DNA of 18,261 nt from [Eubacterium] saphenum (GCA_004555855.1 SFJQ01000023.1:1-18261); one strand, 5' to 3'; counted from the stretch's first letter, positions 7,087-15,063 are shown. The notes: a model not told the origin generated them from the sequence alone. Numbers and translations are program-made.

Positions 7087-7145
7087 TCTTCCAAAAAGAC
7101 TTTTTTCGCTACGCGGTGCAATTACGCATAATGCAAGTAATCAAC

Positions 7146-7176
7146 AAAACGCGCCCCCCTTTTCTCGGGAGGCGCG
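7146..7176 (-). terminator. Intrinsic terminator of the purine operon
   Basis: A CGCGCC/GGCGCG stem (7150-7155 with 7171-7176), extended by an inner CCC/GGG pairing, starts 19 bases past the last pur stop codon and ends in TTTT on the minus strand. Confidence 0.8.
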
Positions 7177-7194
7177 CTTTATTATCCAAAATAA

Positions 7195-8373
7195 TCAGTG
7201 GTGGAAAAGTCGAATTCCCGTGAACGCCATCGCGATGCCGTATTTATCGCAAACCTCAATGACGTTATCATCGCGGATTGAACCGCCGGGCTGCGCTATA
7301 TACTTAACGCCGCTCTTGTGAGCGCGCTCGATGTTGTCGCCGAACGGGAAAAACGCGTCCGAGCCGAGCGCCGTGTCGGTCATCGTGTCAAGCCACTCGC
7401 GCTTCTTTTCCTTGGTGAACACCTCGGGCTTAACCTTGAAAATCTTCTGCCACTCACCCTCGGCGAGCACGTCCATATACTCATCACCGATATAAACGTC
7501 AATCGCGTTGTCGCGGTCAGCACGCTTGATATCGTCAACAAACTGCAAATCCATAACCATCGGAGACTGGCGGAGATACCAGTTATCCGCTTTCTGACCT
7601 GCAAGACGTGTGCAGTGGATACGCGACTGCTGTCCCGCGCCGATACCGATTGCCTGTCCGCCCGACGCGTAAGCAACCGAGTTGGACTGCGTGTATTTCA
7701 GCGTAATCAGAGCGATTGCAAGGTCGTCGAGAGCGCTCTGCGGAATTTCCTTGTTCTTGGTGGGACGGTTCGCGAAAAGCGCGTCGTTGATGACAAGCTC
7801 GTTTCTGCCCTGCTCAAAGGTAATTCCGTACACCTGCTTGCGCTCGATGGGAGCGGGCGTGTAGTTCGGGTCGATTTTGATGATGTTGTAAGTTCCCTTG
7901 CGCTTGGATTTGAGGATTTCAAGTGCGTCCGCGTCATAACCGGGAGCGATAACTCCGTCAGATACCTCGCGCTGAATAATTCTAGCTGTTGAAGCGTCGC
8001 AGACATCGGAAAGCGCAATAAAATCGCCGAAGCTGCTCATTCTATCGGCACCTCTTGCTCTTGCATACGCGCAGGCAAGCGGAGAAAGCTCGCCCAAATC
8101 GTCAACCCAATAAATCTTGGCAAGCGTTTCGGTAAGCGGTCTGCCGATTGCAGCACCCGCGGGAGAAACGTGCTTGAAGGAGGTTGCCGCGGGCATACCG
8201 GTTGCCGCTTTAAGCTCCTTGACAAGCTGCCAGCCGTTGAAAGCGTCCATAAAGTTGATGTAACCGGGCTTGCCGTTCAGCACCTCGATTGGCAAATCCG
8301 CGCCGCCTTCCATAAAAATTCTGGACGGCTTCTGGTTGGGATTGCAGCCGTATTTGAGTTCAAGTTCGTTCAT
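7195..8373 (-). CDS. purV: Stand-alone AICAR transformylase (PurH C-terminal part only)
   Basis: Transfers a formyl group from 10-formyl-tetrahydrofolate to AICAR, giving FAICAR, the ninth step from PRPP to IMP. In most bacteria this domain is the C-terminal part of a protein of about 510-520 residues whose N-terminal part is the IMP cyclohydrolase. Here the protein is 392 residues and starts at the transformylase domain (MNELELKYGCNPNQKPSR). The catalytic Lys-His pair is present in SFKHVSPAGAA (K67, H68). I chose the ATG at 8373, with AAGGA 6 bases upstream; a GTG at 8394 overlapping the upstream stop would add 7 residues. The missing cyclohydrolase activity is supplied by the gene just upstream, 17 bases away. 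The symbol purV is used for stand-alone transformylases; most pipelines would write purH. Last gene of the operon. Confidence 0.93.
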   Translation of the reverse strand: MNELELKYGCNPNQKPSRIFMEGGADLPIEVLNGKPGYINFMDAFNGWQLVKELKAATGMPAATSFKHVSPAGAAIGRPLTETLAKIYWVDDLGELSPLACAYARARGADRMSSFGDFIALSDVCDASTARIIQREVSDGVIAPGYDADALEILKSKRKGTYNIIKIDPNYTPAPIERKQVYGITFEQGRNELVINDALFANRPTKNKEIPQSALDDLAIALITLKYTQSNSVAYASGGQAIGIGAGQQSRIHCTRLAGQKADNWYLRQSPMVMDLQFVDDIKRADRDNAIDVYIGDEYMDVLAEGEWQKIFKVKPEVFTKEKKREWLDTMTDTALGSDAFFPFGDNIERAHKSGVKYIAQPGGSIRDDNVIEVCDKYGIAMAFTGIRLFHH

Positions 8374-8390
8374 AAAAAATCCTTTCTCAA

Positions 8391-9101
8391 TCACTTGTTC
8401 TTGTTGACAATTCTGCTCTCATACTTACCGGTTTCGATATCGATATAGCGTGTGAAAAGCGAAACCTTGTTGTCCTTGTTAAGGTTGTTCCAGACGAAAT
8501 CCGTGAACTCGTCGATGCTCATCTCGGGTATAACAACCTCTTTCGGCTCGCCCTCAAAGCTCGGCAAACGCCCGTCCTTTTCATCGCCCGAATAGGTGTG
8601 GATAAAGCTGCCTGCGCCGTCAAGCGGATCGCTGTAAGCGAAGGTGTAGCGGCGGCAGGAATCGGGGTTTCCGTCAGCGCTCTTGAGGATTGACATCGCG
8701 TAGTTCATCGAGCCGTTTTCAAGGTGTACGATACCCGAAATTCTGGGGGTATAGTTTGGCTTGTCGTCCTCGAAAAAGCGTCCGCGAAGCGACTGCTCAA
8801 AGCTCATCTGCTTGTCCATCAGCTCGTAAATCGTATCGGTCTGGTCGCCGTTTGTGACGATGGTTTTGTTGCCGAGAACACGCACCGGCGCGTAAATAAT
8901 AAGATGCGGGTCGGTCATTTTGCTCTCGTCAAAAGCCTGCGTGCGGATACCCTCGCCGTCCTCAACAAAAACACGGTTGCGGCTGTTTTCGCTTCTGCCC
9001 ATAATAAAGTACGCGATAACAGCTTTTTTTCCGCTTCTGCCGATAACAATTCCCCTGCCGTGATAAGCAAGAGAGTTTAACTCCTTATCAAGTGTAATCA
9101 T
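8391..9101 (-). CDS. purO: IMP cyclohydrolase, archaeal PurO type
   Basis: Closes FAICAR to IMP, the final step of de novo purine synthesis. The 236 residues do not resemble the MGS-like cyclohydrolase domain of PurH. They match the PurO-type family (Ntn-hydrolase fold, first known from methanogens): LAYHGRGIVIG (11-21), YFIMGRSENSRNRVF (31-45), NYTPRISGIV (116-125) and GAGSFIHTYSGDE (162-174) are the conserved blocks I recognise. The start has AGGAGG 5 bases upstream. It lies 20 bases after purN and 17 bases before the stand-alone transformylase. That tight pairing is itself evidence for its role, since together they replace bifunctional PurH. Family assignment is from memory of conserved blocks, not a search. 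Confidence 0.9.
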   Translation of the reverse strand: MITLDKELNSLAYHGRGIVIGRSGKKAVIAYFIMGRSENSRNRVFVEDGEGIRTQAFDESKMTDPHLIIYAPVRVLGNKTIVTNGDQTDTIYELMDKQMSFEQSLRGRFFEDDKPNYTPRISGIVHLENGSMNYAMSILKSADGNPDSCRRYTFAYSDPLDGAGSFIHTYSGDEKDGRLPSFEGEPKEVVIPEMSIDEFTDFVWNNLNKDNKVSLFTRYIDIETGKYESRIVNKNK

Positions 9102-9121
9102 AAAAACCTCCTGAATCCGTA

Positions 9122-9748
9122 TTATAAGTCAATATAAGCCTTCCCGTCTTTAACGGTAATCCTGTCCTCGCAGAACAGCGAAACCGCTTTCGGAAGCAGC
9201 TTCCACTCCACATTCTGCATAATTTTCAGCTGAAGCGATTCGGGAGTATCATCATTTGCGACATCAACTGCGCCTTGCAGAATAATTGCGCCTGCGTCGG
9301 CTTTCTCATTGACAAAATGCACCGTAGCACCCGAGATTTTCACGCCGTAAGCCAGCGCCGCTTCGTGTACTTTAAGCCCGTAATATCCCTCGCCGCAAAA
9401 GCTTGGAATAAGCGCGGGGTGAACGTTGATAATCTTGTAGGGATACGCTTTTGTGACGCACTCGTCGAGAATCGTCATAAATCCCGCAAGCACAATCAAG
9501 TCCGCTTTCTGCTTATTCAGCTCAGCGAGAATAGCTTCGCTGTAATCCTTGGAGTTCGCGTACTCTTTCCTCGGCATAACAACAGCCGGAATACCCGCTT
9601 TCTTCGCTCTTTCAATCGCAAAAGCGTCCGCTTTCGAGGAAATAACGCAGGTGATTTTGCCGTTTTTGATGTCGCCGCGTTTTTCCGCGTCAATAAGCGC
9701 CTGCAAATTTGTGCCGCCGCCCGACACCAGAACCACAATATTTTTCAT
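9122..9748 (-). CDS. purN: Phosphoribosylglycinamide formyltransferase (folate-dependent)
   Basis: Formylates GAR with 10-formyl-tetrahydrofolate to FGAR, step three of purine synthesis. The 208 residues match PurN length. The phosphate-binding N-terminus reads VLVSGGGTNLQALID (6-20), and the catalytic trio is present: N108 and H110 in INVHPALIPSF, and D151 in the HFVNEKADAGAII block. The ATG has AAGGAG about 5 bases upstream. It follows the unknown 171-aa gene by 24 bases and precedes purO by 20. No internal truncation or frameshift. Uses the same folate donor as the transformylase two genes downstream. Confidence 0.96.
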   Translation of the reverse strand: MKNIVVLVSGGGTNLQALIDAEKRGDIKNGKITCVISSKADAFAIERAKKAGIPAVVMPRKEYANSKDYSEAILAELNKQKADLIVLAGFMTILDECVTKAYPYKIINVHPALIPSFCGEGYYGLKVHEAALAYGVKISGATVHFVNEKADAGAIILQGAVDVANDDTPESLQLKIMQNVEWKLLPKAVSLFCEDRITVKDGKAYIDL

Positions 9749-9772
9749 AGCTGCTCCTTATTGAATACCAAA

Positions 9773-10288
9773 TCAGTCATCGAACGGAAGCTGAAATTCC
9801 ACGCTCGAATAAGCGCCGTGACAGCCGTTTTTGTCGCCGTTTTCCATATCGGCATACTCGCTGAAGAACGACAGTCCGAGGTATTGCCGACGTCTGCCGA
9901 CCTCCATATCCTCGCCGCTTGCTATAAACTCCTCCCACGGTTCACCGCCGATAGTAAGCGTTCCGACAAATGTGTTTTCGGGGTCAAAATCTGTGGAAAT
10001 ATCGCCGCGGCTGACCTTAACGCCTATGCAATAGACAACGCTGTTGCCCTTTGTGTAGCAGAAAATTCCAAGATTATCCCAAGTGAAATTGATATTCTCG
10101 CGATTTTTCCCGACAAACTTTCTCGGTTTTCCGAAAATTCCCGTCAAAACCGAAAGATGACACGGGATATCGACAGGCTTGCCGTTGATAATAAGCTTCT
10201 CACCCGTTACGTCGAGGACAAGCTCTCCCGCGTTAATTTTCTGCTTTTTCCCGCCGAAAAAATTCTTGAAAAAAGCCGAAAATCCCAT
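9773..10288 (-). CDS. Unknown 171-aa protein embedded in the purine operon
   Basis: I do not recognise a function. The protein begins MGFSAFFKNFFGGKKQK, an amphipathic basic stretch without a signal peptide. A compact domain follows, with short beta-like stretches: LIINGKPVDI (32-41), a Gly-Lys-Pro-Arg segment near 53-56, the block FTWDNLGIFCYTKG and a VVYCIGVKVSRG strand. The WDxLGI-x-Y pattern reminds me of DUF7738-like domains, but I am not sure of this. The ATG has AGGAG 4 bases upstream and lies only 12 bases after the purM stop, and purN starts 24 bases after it. It is therefore almost certainly co-transcribed with, and perhaps translationally coupled to, the pur genes. Its codon use looks slightly less biased than that of its neighbours. 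Probably cytoplasmic; any role in purine metabolism is inferred from position only. Confidence 0.75.
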   Translation of the reverse strand: MGFSAFFKNFFGGKKQKINAGELVLDVTGEKLIINGKPVDIPCHLSVLTGIFGKPRKFVGKNRENINFTWDNLGIFCYTKGNSVVYCIGVKVSRGDISTDFDPENTFVGTLTIGGEPWEEFIASGEDMEVGRRRQYLGLSFFSEYADMENGDKNGCHGAYSSVEFQLPFDD

Positions 10289-10300
10289 AATTCTCCTAAA

Positions 10301-11338
10301 TCAATAGTTAAACAGCACGCCTACCGTACCCTCAACGGTTGAGCCGATGACAAACGCGTCCTCACCCGTTGAGCGCAGGATTTCGACAGCCTTCTCAGCG
10401 TCCACCTGATCAACAACAACCGCCATTCCGATACCCATATTAAAGGTATTGTACATATCGTGCTCGCTGATGTTGCCTTCCTTCTGAAGAAGGGCAAAAA
10501 TCGGCGGTACGGGGAAGCTTCCCTGCTTGATTTTCGCGGAAATTCCGTTGGGGAGCATTCTCGGAATATTCTCATAGAAGCCGCCGCCGGTGATGTGCGA
10601 AATACCCTTTACGGGAACCTTTTCAATCAAATTCAGCACGGATTTAACGTAAATCTTCGTGGGCGTGAGCAAGGTTTCGCCGAGCGATTTTCCAAGCTCG
10701 GGGATAAGTGCCTTGAGCTTCTGCTCGTTGAGGTTGAACACCTTGCGAACGAGAGAAAATCCGTTTGAGTGAACGCCGCTCGATGCGATACCGATAATAG
10801 CGTCGCCGGGATTGATTTTGGAGCTGTCGATAATTTTCTTCTTATCGACAATACCGGTTGCGTAGCCCGCGATATCATACTCGTCCTCAGCCATCATACC
10901 GGGGTGCTCAGCGGTTTCGCCGCCGATAAGCGCGCAGCCCGCCAGAACGCAGCCGTCCGCCACGCCTCTTACAATCTCGGCAACCTTTGTGGGAATGTTC
11001 TTTCCGATTGCGATGTAATCGAGGAACCAGAGCGGCTTCGCGCCGCAGCAAATGATATCGTTCACGCACATAGCAACGCAGTCGATACCGATTGTGTCGT
11101 GCTTGTCCATAAGCATAGCGATTTTGAGCTTTGTGCCGACGCCGTCCGTTCCCGAAACCATAACAGGCTCGGAAATGCCGCTCAAATCGGGCTGAAACAG
11201 ACCGCCGAAGCCGCCGATACCCGAGATGCAGCCGGGGATTTTTGTGCGCTCAACGTCGTCCTTCATGAGCCTTACGCTCTCGTAACCCGCCGTTACGTCA
11301 ACTCCCGCCGCCTTGTAGCTTTCACTGTAACTATTCAT
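10301..11338 (-). CDS. purM: Phosphoribosylformylglycinamidine cyclo-ligase (AIR synthetase)
   Basis: ATP-dependent ring closure of FGAM to AIR, step five of IMP synthesis. The 345 residues match the PurM/PurL superfamily fold: the ATP-binding signature SGTDGVGTK at 62-70, CVNDIICCGA at 91-100, and GGETAEHPGM at 139-148. A C-terminal domain with GISHITGGGFYENIPRMLP follows. The ATG has AAGGAG 6 bases upstream. It lies 56 bases after purF; that gap can form a small GCTGC/GCAGC stem but shows no U-run. No PurL (the preceding step) is in the window, so FGAM must come from a gene elsewhere. Confidence 0.97.
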   Translation of the reverse strand: MNSYSESYKAAGVDVTAGYESVRLMKDDVERTKIPGCISGIGGFGGLFQPDLSGISEPVMVSGTDGVGTKLKIAMLMDKHDTIGIDCVAMCVNDIICCGAKPLWFLDYIAIGKNIPTKVAEIVRGVADGCVLAGCALIGGETAEHPGMMAEDEYDIAGYATGIVDKKKIIDSSKINPGDAIIGIASSGVHSNGFSLVRKVFNLNEQKLKALIPELGKSLGETLLTPTKIYVKSVLNLIEKVPVKGISHITGGGFYENIPRMLPNGISAKIKQGSFPVPPIFALLQKEGNISEHDMYNTFNMGIGMAVVVDQVDAEKAVEILRSTGEDAFVIGSTVEGTVGVLFNY

Positions 11339-11394
11339 TTTTCTCTCCTTTTAGCAGTGCTGATGTTAATAGAACGCTGCATTGCAGCAATTGT

Positions 11395-12819
11395 TTACTC
11401 TTCAAACTTTGTTTCAAACTTATCCTTGGGAATTTCATCGGGAACATCAATAGGATATTTTCCCGTGAAACAGCCCTTGCAGAAGCCGCATTCCGCGTTT
11501 TCCGCAATCTCGACAACGCTCTCCGGACTCAGAAAACCGAGCGTGTCCGCGCCGATAATTTTCGCGATTTCTTCAACGGTGTGGTGATTTGCGATAAGAT
11601 TTTTCTTGTTGTCGATATCCGTGCCGAAATAGCACTCGCTGATAAACGGCGGCGAGGAAATCCGCATGTGTATTTCCTTTGCGCCCGCGTTTCTCAGGAG
11701 TTTTACAACTTTAGCCGAGGTCGTTCCGCGAACGATGCTGTCGTCAACGAGAACAACTCGCTTGCCCTTGACCGTTTCGGAAAGGACGTTCAGCTTGATT
11801 TTCACGGAATTTTCGCGCTGTCCCTGAGTCGGCTGAATAAAGGTTCTGCCGATGTAGCGGTTTTTGATAAAGCCGACGCCATACGGAATACCCGACTCCT
11901 GCGAGTATCCGAGCGCCGCGTCAAGACCGCTGTCGGGGCAACCGATGACAACATCTGCGTCAACGGGGTGCTGCTGCGCTAGAAAATGCCCCGCGCGAAG
12001 CCTTGCCTTGTGAACCGAAGCGCCTTCGATAACCGAGTCGGGACGCGCAAAATACACAAATTCAAACACGCAAAGCGAGCTTTTTCCGCCGCAGTGGGTT
12101 TTGATGCTGTCGATGCCGTTTTCATCGATAACGATGATTTCTCCCGGCTCGATGTCGCGTACAAATTTCGCGCCGATGCAGTCAAAAGCACAGGTTTCAC
12201 TTGCGACAACCCAGCCCTCGCCATCGGGAAGCTCACCCAGAGCAAGCGGTCTGAAACCGTTCGGGTCGCGCGCGGCAATCAGTTTTTTCGGCGACATAAT
12301 AACCAGCGAATACGCGCCTTTTATGCGGTGCATTGCGCGCTCAACCGCCTGCTGAATAGAACCGCACTCCAGACGTTCTCTCGTAATCGCGTAGGAAATA
12401 ACCTCGGTGTCGCTTGTCGTGTGGAAAATTGCGCCGTGAAGCTCAAATTCCCTGCGTAAATCAAGCGCGTTTATGAGGTTTCCGTTGTGAGCGATGGCAA
12501 GCGAGCCTTTGACGTGCCGAACCGTGAGCGGCTGGCAGTTTTCGCTGTTCACGCCGCCTGTTGTCGAGTAGCGGACGTGACCGATTGCGATTTTTCCGTC
12601 CTCAAATTCGCCGAGATTTTTCTCGTTGAACACCTCGTTCACCAAACCAACGCCCTTGCGCGTTTTAAACACGCCGCGCTCGTTCACGACAATGCCGCAG
12701 CTCTCCTGACCTCTGTGCTGAAGAGCGTACAGCCCAAAATAAACCGAGGAAGCAACATTCGCGGGCTTATTTGAGTAAATCCCGAAAACGCCGCACTCCT
12801 CATGAAGATTACCGGACAA
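11395..12819 (-). CDS. purF: Amidophosphoribosyltransferase, complete glutamine-using enzyme
   Basis: Commits PRPP to purine synthesis by exchanging its pyrophosphate for ammonia drawn from glutamine. The protein shows an N-terminal Ntn glutaminase domain whose nucleophile Cys follows a short propeptide (LHEECGVFGIY, C9 from the chosen start). Glutamine-site residues are present in GHVRYSTTG (R83), AHNGNL (N112-G113) and TSDTE (D137). The PRT domain has the PRPP loop VVLVDDSIVRGTT (355-367). Cysteines placed as in the Bacillus-type [4Fe-4S] enzyme are seen in SLCVFEF, SECYFG and CGFCKGCFTG. I chose the TTG at 12819, with AAAGGA about 9 bases upstream. A GTG at 12846 would add 9 residues but has no ribosome binding site, so the propeptide length is uncertain. 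It starts 56 bases after the stop of its paralogue. Confidence 0.95.
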   Translation of the reverse strand: MSGNLHEECGVFGIYSNKPANVASSVYFGLYALQHRGQESCGIVVNERGVFKTRKGVGLVNEVFNEKNLGEFEDGKIAIGHVRYSTTGGVNSENCQPLTVRHVKGSLAIAHNGNLINALDLRREFELHGAIFHTTSDTEVISYAITRERLECGSIQQAVERAMHRIKGAYSLVIMSPKKLIAARDPNGFRPLALGELPDGEGWVVASETCAFDCIGAKFVRDIEPGEIIVIDENGIDSIKTHCGGKSSLCVFEFVYFARPDSVIEGASVHKARLRAGHFLAQQHPVDADVVIGCPDSGLDAALGYSQESGIPYGVGFIKNRYIGRTFIQPTQGQRENSVKIKLNVLSETVKGKRVVLVDDSIVRGTTSAKVVKLLRNAGAKEIHMRISSPPFISECYFGTDIDNKKNLIANHHTVEEIAKIIGADTLGFLSPESVVEIAENAECGFCKGCFTGKYPIDVPDEIPKDKFETKFEE

Positions 12820-12875
12820 AAAATCATATCCTTTCTTATCCCGCACACACTTTTATAAATATATCTATCTGTAAT

Positions 12876-14303
12876 TTAGTCCTGTTTACCGTTCCAGCAG
12901 TAGGTGCAGAGCTTGCATTCGGGAAGTCCGACTGCTTTTTCCGTACCCTCTAGGAACTGAAATTCAAGCGAAGTGAGCTTCAAACGGCGGCAGATTTCAT
13001 CTCTGAGTCGCTTGCCGCGTTCGGTTTTGGAGTCGGCGTATTCCCGTATGTATTTTACGCCCTCTTCACCCTCGTATTCGTGAATAATTCTGCGCGCGAT
13101 GAGGTCAAGCTCGGAGGTGCTGCGCGAGAAATTCAGGTACTTGCAGCCGTACATAATCGGCGGACAAGCCGAGCGCATGTGAACCTCTTTTGCGCCGTTT
13201 TCGTAGAGGAACTCAACAGTTTCGCGCATCTGCGTTCCTCTGACAATGCTGTCGTCAACGAAAAGCAGCTTCTTCCCCTCGATAAGCTCGTGTACGGGAA
13301 TAAGCTTCATCTTCGCGACTTTGTTTCTCATCGCCTGACTTTGCGGCATAAAGCTGCGCGGCCAGGTGGGAGTGTACTTTATAAAAGGTCTTGCAAACGG
13401 GATTCCGCTGCGGTTCGCATAGCCGATTGCGTGAGGAATACCGGAATCCGGCACGCCGCACACATAGTCAACATCGGGCAAAGTGCCGTTTTCGATATCG
13501 TACTCAGCCATAATCTGACCGTTTCTCGCGCGCATAACTTCGACGTTCACGCCCTCGTAAACCGAGTTCGGGTAGCCGTAATACGTCCACAAAAACGTAC
13601 AAATACGCAGCGCGTCGGGATTTCCCTCGCCGATAACCTCAACGCTGTCCGCGGTGATTTTGACGATTTCCGCCGGCTGAAGCTCGCGATAGGTCTTGTA
13701 GCCGAGCTTCTGGAACGCGAAGCTCTCGAACGAAACGCAATAGCCGTCGTCGCTCTTACCGATTATAATAGGCAAGCGTCCGAACTTGTCGCGCGCCGCG
13801 ATAATGCAGTTTTCCGTGAGGATAAGCAGCGACATTGTTCCGTCAATTCTGTCCTGCGCGTAGCGAATACCCTCGGCAAAGCTGTCCTTTTGAGCAATCA
13901 GCGCGCCGATAAGCGCCGAGGAGTTGACCTTGCTGCTGCTCATAGTTTCAAAGCTTGCCAGCCTGCTGTCGAAAAACTCATTGCAAAGCTCGTCCGCGTT
14001 GTTGATGATACCGATGTTGCAGACGGCGATGCTGCCGAGCTTCGAGCGCAGGAGAATGGGCTGCGGGTCGGTATCGCTTATGCAGCCGATACCGATATTT
14101 CCCGACATACCCTCGATATCGTTTTCAAATTTTGTTCTGAACGGGGAGTTTTCGATGCTGTGAATTCCCCTCTGAAAGCCCTTTTCGGGTGAATACACTG
14201 TCATACCGCCGCGTCTTGTTCCCAAGTGCGAGTGATAGTCCGTTCCGAAAAAAACGTCCTCAACACAGCTTTTCTTCAAAGCCGCTCCAAAAAATCCGCC
14301 CAT
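12876..14303 (-). CDS. PurF paralogue with a disabled glutaminase domain
   Basis: Same two-domain layout as PurF (475 residues), but it starts MGGFFGAALKKSC: the nucleophile Cys that normally follows the initiator Met is Gly2. The start is firm (GGAG 5 bases upstream of the ATG). Aligning by eye with the intact PurF next door, the glutamine-site Arg is Ser76 (GIGCISD), the oxyanion Gly is Ile97 (VCNIGII) and the substrate-binding Asp is Ser128. The PRT side is intact: VCGVPDSGIPHA (281-292), the PRPP loop LLFVDDSIVRGTQ (346-358), and Fe-S-type cysteines at 235, 387 and the C-terminal CKLCTYC cluster (463-469). So it may bind PRPP and use free ammonia, act as a regulator or partner of PurF, or do another PRPP reaction. 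It sits between purC and purF in the operon. Homologues with the same Gly2 exist in other Clostridia as far as I recall. Confidence 0.88.
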   Translation of the reverse strand: MGGFFGAALKKSCVEDVFFGTDYHSHLGTRRGGMTVYSPEKGFQRGIHSIENSPFRTKFENDIEGMSGNIGIGCISDTDPQPILLRSKLGSIAVCNIGIINNADELCNEFFDSRLASFETMSSSKVNSSALIGALIAQKDSFAEGIRYAQDRIDGTMSLLILTENCIIAARDKFGRLPIIIGKSDDGYCVSFESFAFQKLGYKTYRELQPAEIVKITADSVEVIGEGNPDALRICTFLWTYYGYPNSVYEGVNVEVMRARNGQIMAEYDIENGTLPDVDYVCGVPDSGIPHAIGYANRSGIPFARPFIKYTPTWPRSFMPQSQAMRNKVAKMKLIPVHELIEGKKLLFVDDSIVRGTQMRETVEFLYENGAKEVHMRSACPPIMYGCKYLNFSRSTSELDLIARRIIHEYEGEEGVKYIREYADSKTERGKRLRDEICRRLKLTSLEFQFLEGTEKAVGLPECKLCTYCWNGKQD

Positions 14304-14346
14304 TTTATCTCCACACTCCGAGTTTTTATTTATTTTTGCAGAATTA

Positions 14347-15063
14347 TTACTTTGCAGACATAATTCTCTTCATAATCTCGTTGTACGCGTCCTCAACGCC
14401 GCCCATATCGCGACGGAAACGGTCCTTGTCGAGTTTCTCGTGAGTTGTGGAATCCCAGAAACGGCAGGTATCGGGAGAAATCTCGTCTGCGAGAAGGATT
14501 TTGCCGTGGAAACGACCAAACTCAATCTTGAAGTCAATCAAATCGATGTTGAGCTTCTTGAAGAAGCCGAGCATAAACTCGTTCACCTTGAACGCATACT
14601 TTGCAATTTCATCAATTTCCTCTTTGGTTGCAAGACCAAGACCGAGCGCGTAGTAATCGTTGATGAACGGGTCGCCGAGTTCGTCGTTCTTGTAGCTGAA
14701 CTCAAGCGTCGGGCACTTGAGAGGAGTACCCTCAGCAATGCCGAGCTTTTTGGAGAAGCTGCCTGCGGCAACGTTTCTCACGATAACCTCAAGAGGCACG
14801 ATTTCAACCTTCTTAACCAGCGTTTCTCTGTCGGAAAGCTCCTCGACAAGGTGCGTGGGAACGCCCTCTTTTTCAAGCAGGCTGAACATAAAGTTGGTCA
14901 TCTTGTTGTTGATGACGCCCTTTCCGACGATTGTGCCCTTCTTCTCGCCGTTGAAAGCGGTTGCGTCGTCCTTGTAGTCAACAATAACGTAGTCGGGATT
15001 ATCGGTTGCGAAAACCTTCTTTGCCTTTCCCTCGTAAAGCTGTTCCTTTTTTGTGCAGTTCAT
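14347..15063 (-). CDS. purC: SAICAR synthase
   Basis: ATP-dependent ligation of aspartate to CAIR giving SAICAR, step after PurE. The 238 residues match a single-domain bacterial PurC: LYEGKAKKVF (9-18, nucleotide-binding start), the signature PLEVIVRNVAAGS and the LIDFKIEFGR segment, then the aspartate/metal region LLADEISPDTCRFWD. The ATG is preceded by AAGGAG 7 bases upstream. Second gene of the operon, 55 bases after purE; the gap has a short CGGCA/TGCCG dyad but no terminator. PurB, needed next, is not in this window. Confidence 0.97.
   Translation of the reverse strand: MNCTKKEQLYEGKAKKVFATDNPDYVIVDYKDDATAFNGEKKGTIVGKGVINNKMTNFMFSLLEKEGVPTHLVEELSDRETLVKKVEIVPLEVIVRNVAAGSFSKKLGIAEGTPLKCPTLEFSYKNDELGDPFINDYYALGLGLATKEEIDEIAKYAFKVNEFMLGFFKKLNIDLIDFKIEFGRFHGKILLADEISPDTCRFWDSTTHEKLDKDRFRRDMGGVEDAYNEIMKRIMSAK

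Larger units (their letters stand above)
6857..7102. repeat. Hairpin-dense composite repeat block
   Basis: The 469-base gap between gdhA and the convergent purine operon carries a chain of adjoining inverted repeats: 6857-6881 (11-bp stem), 6885-6914 (13 bp, one mismatch), 6924-6955 (13 bp, one mismatch), three short GC hairpins in 20-base tandem units (6981-7040), 7053-7086 (16-bp perfect stem, 2-base centre) and 7084-7102 (7-bp stem followed by T residues). No protein-coding frame looks real here. Such density is not needed for two terminators and resembles a dispersed, non-coding repeat element or a remnant of several nested ones. Whether copies exist elsewhere in the genome cannot be seen from this window. 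Confidence 0.7.

Noticed and set aside
6777..7121. Several short overlapping reading frames in the gap after gdhA
   Set aside because: They run through perfect inverted repeats and read as low-complexity Arg/Pro/Phe sequence in both directions; no ribosome binding sites. The DNA structure explains the region better.
13080..14192. Plus-strand reading frame of 370 codons opposite the PurF paralogue
   Set aside because: Composition and lack of motifs mark it as antisense shadow; the minus-strand gene has PurF motifs throughout.
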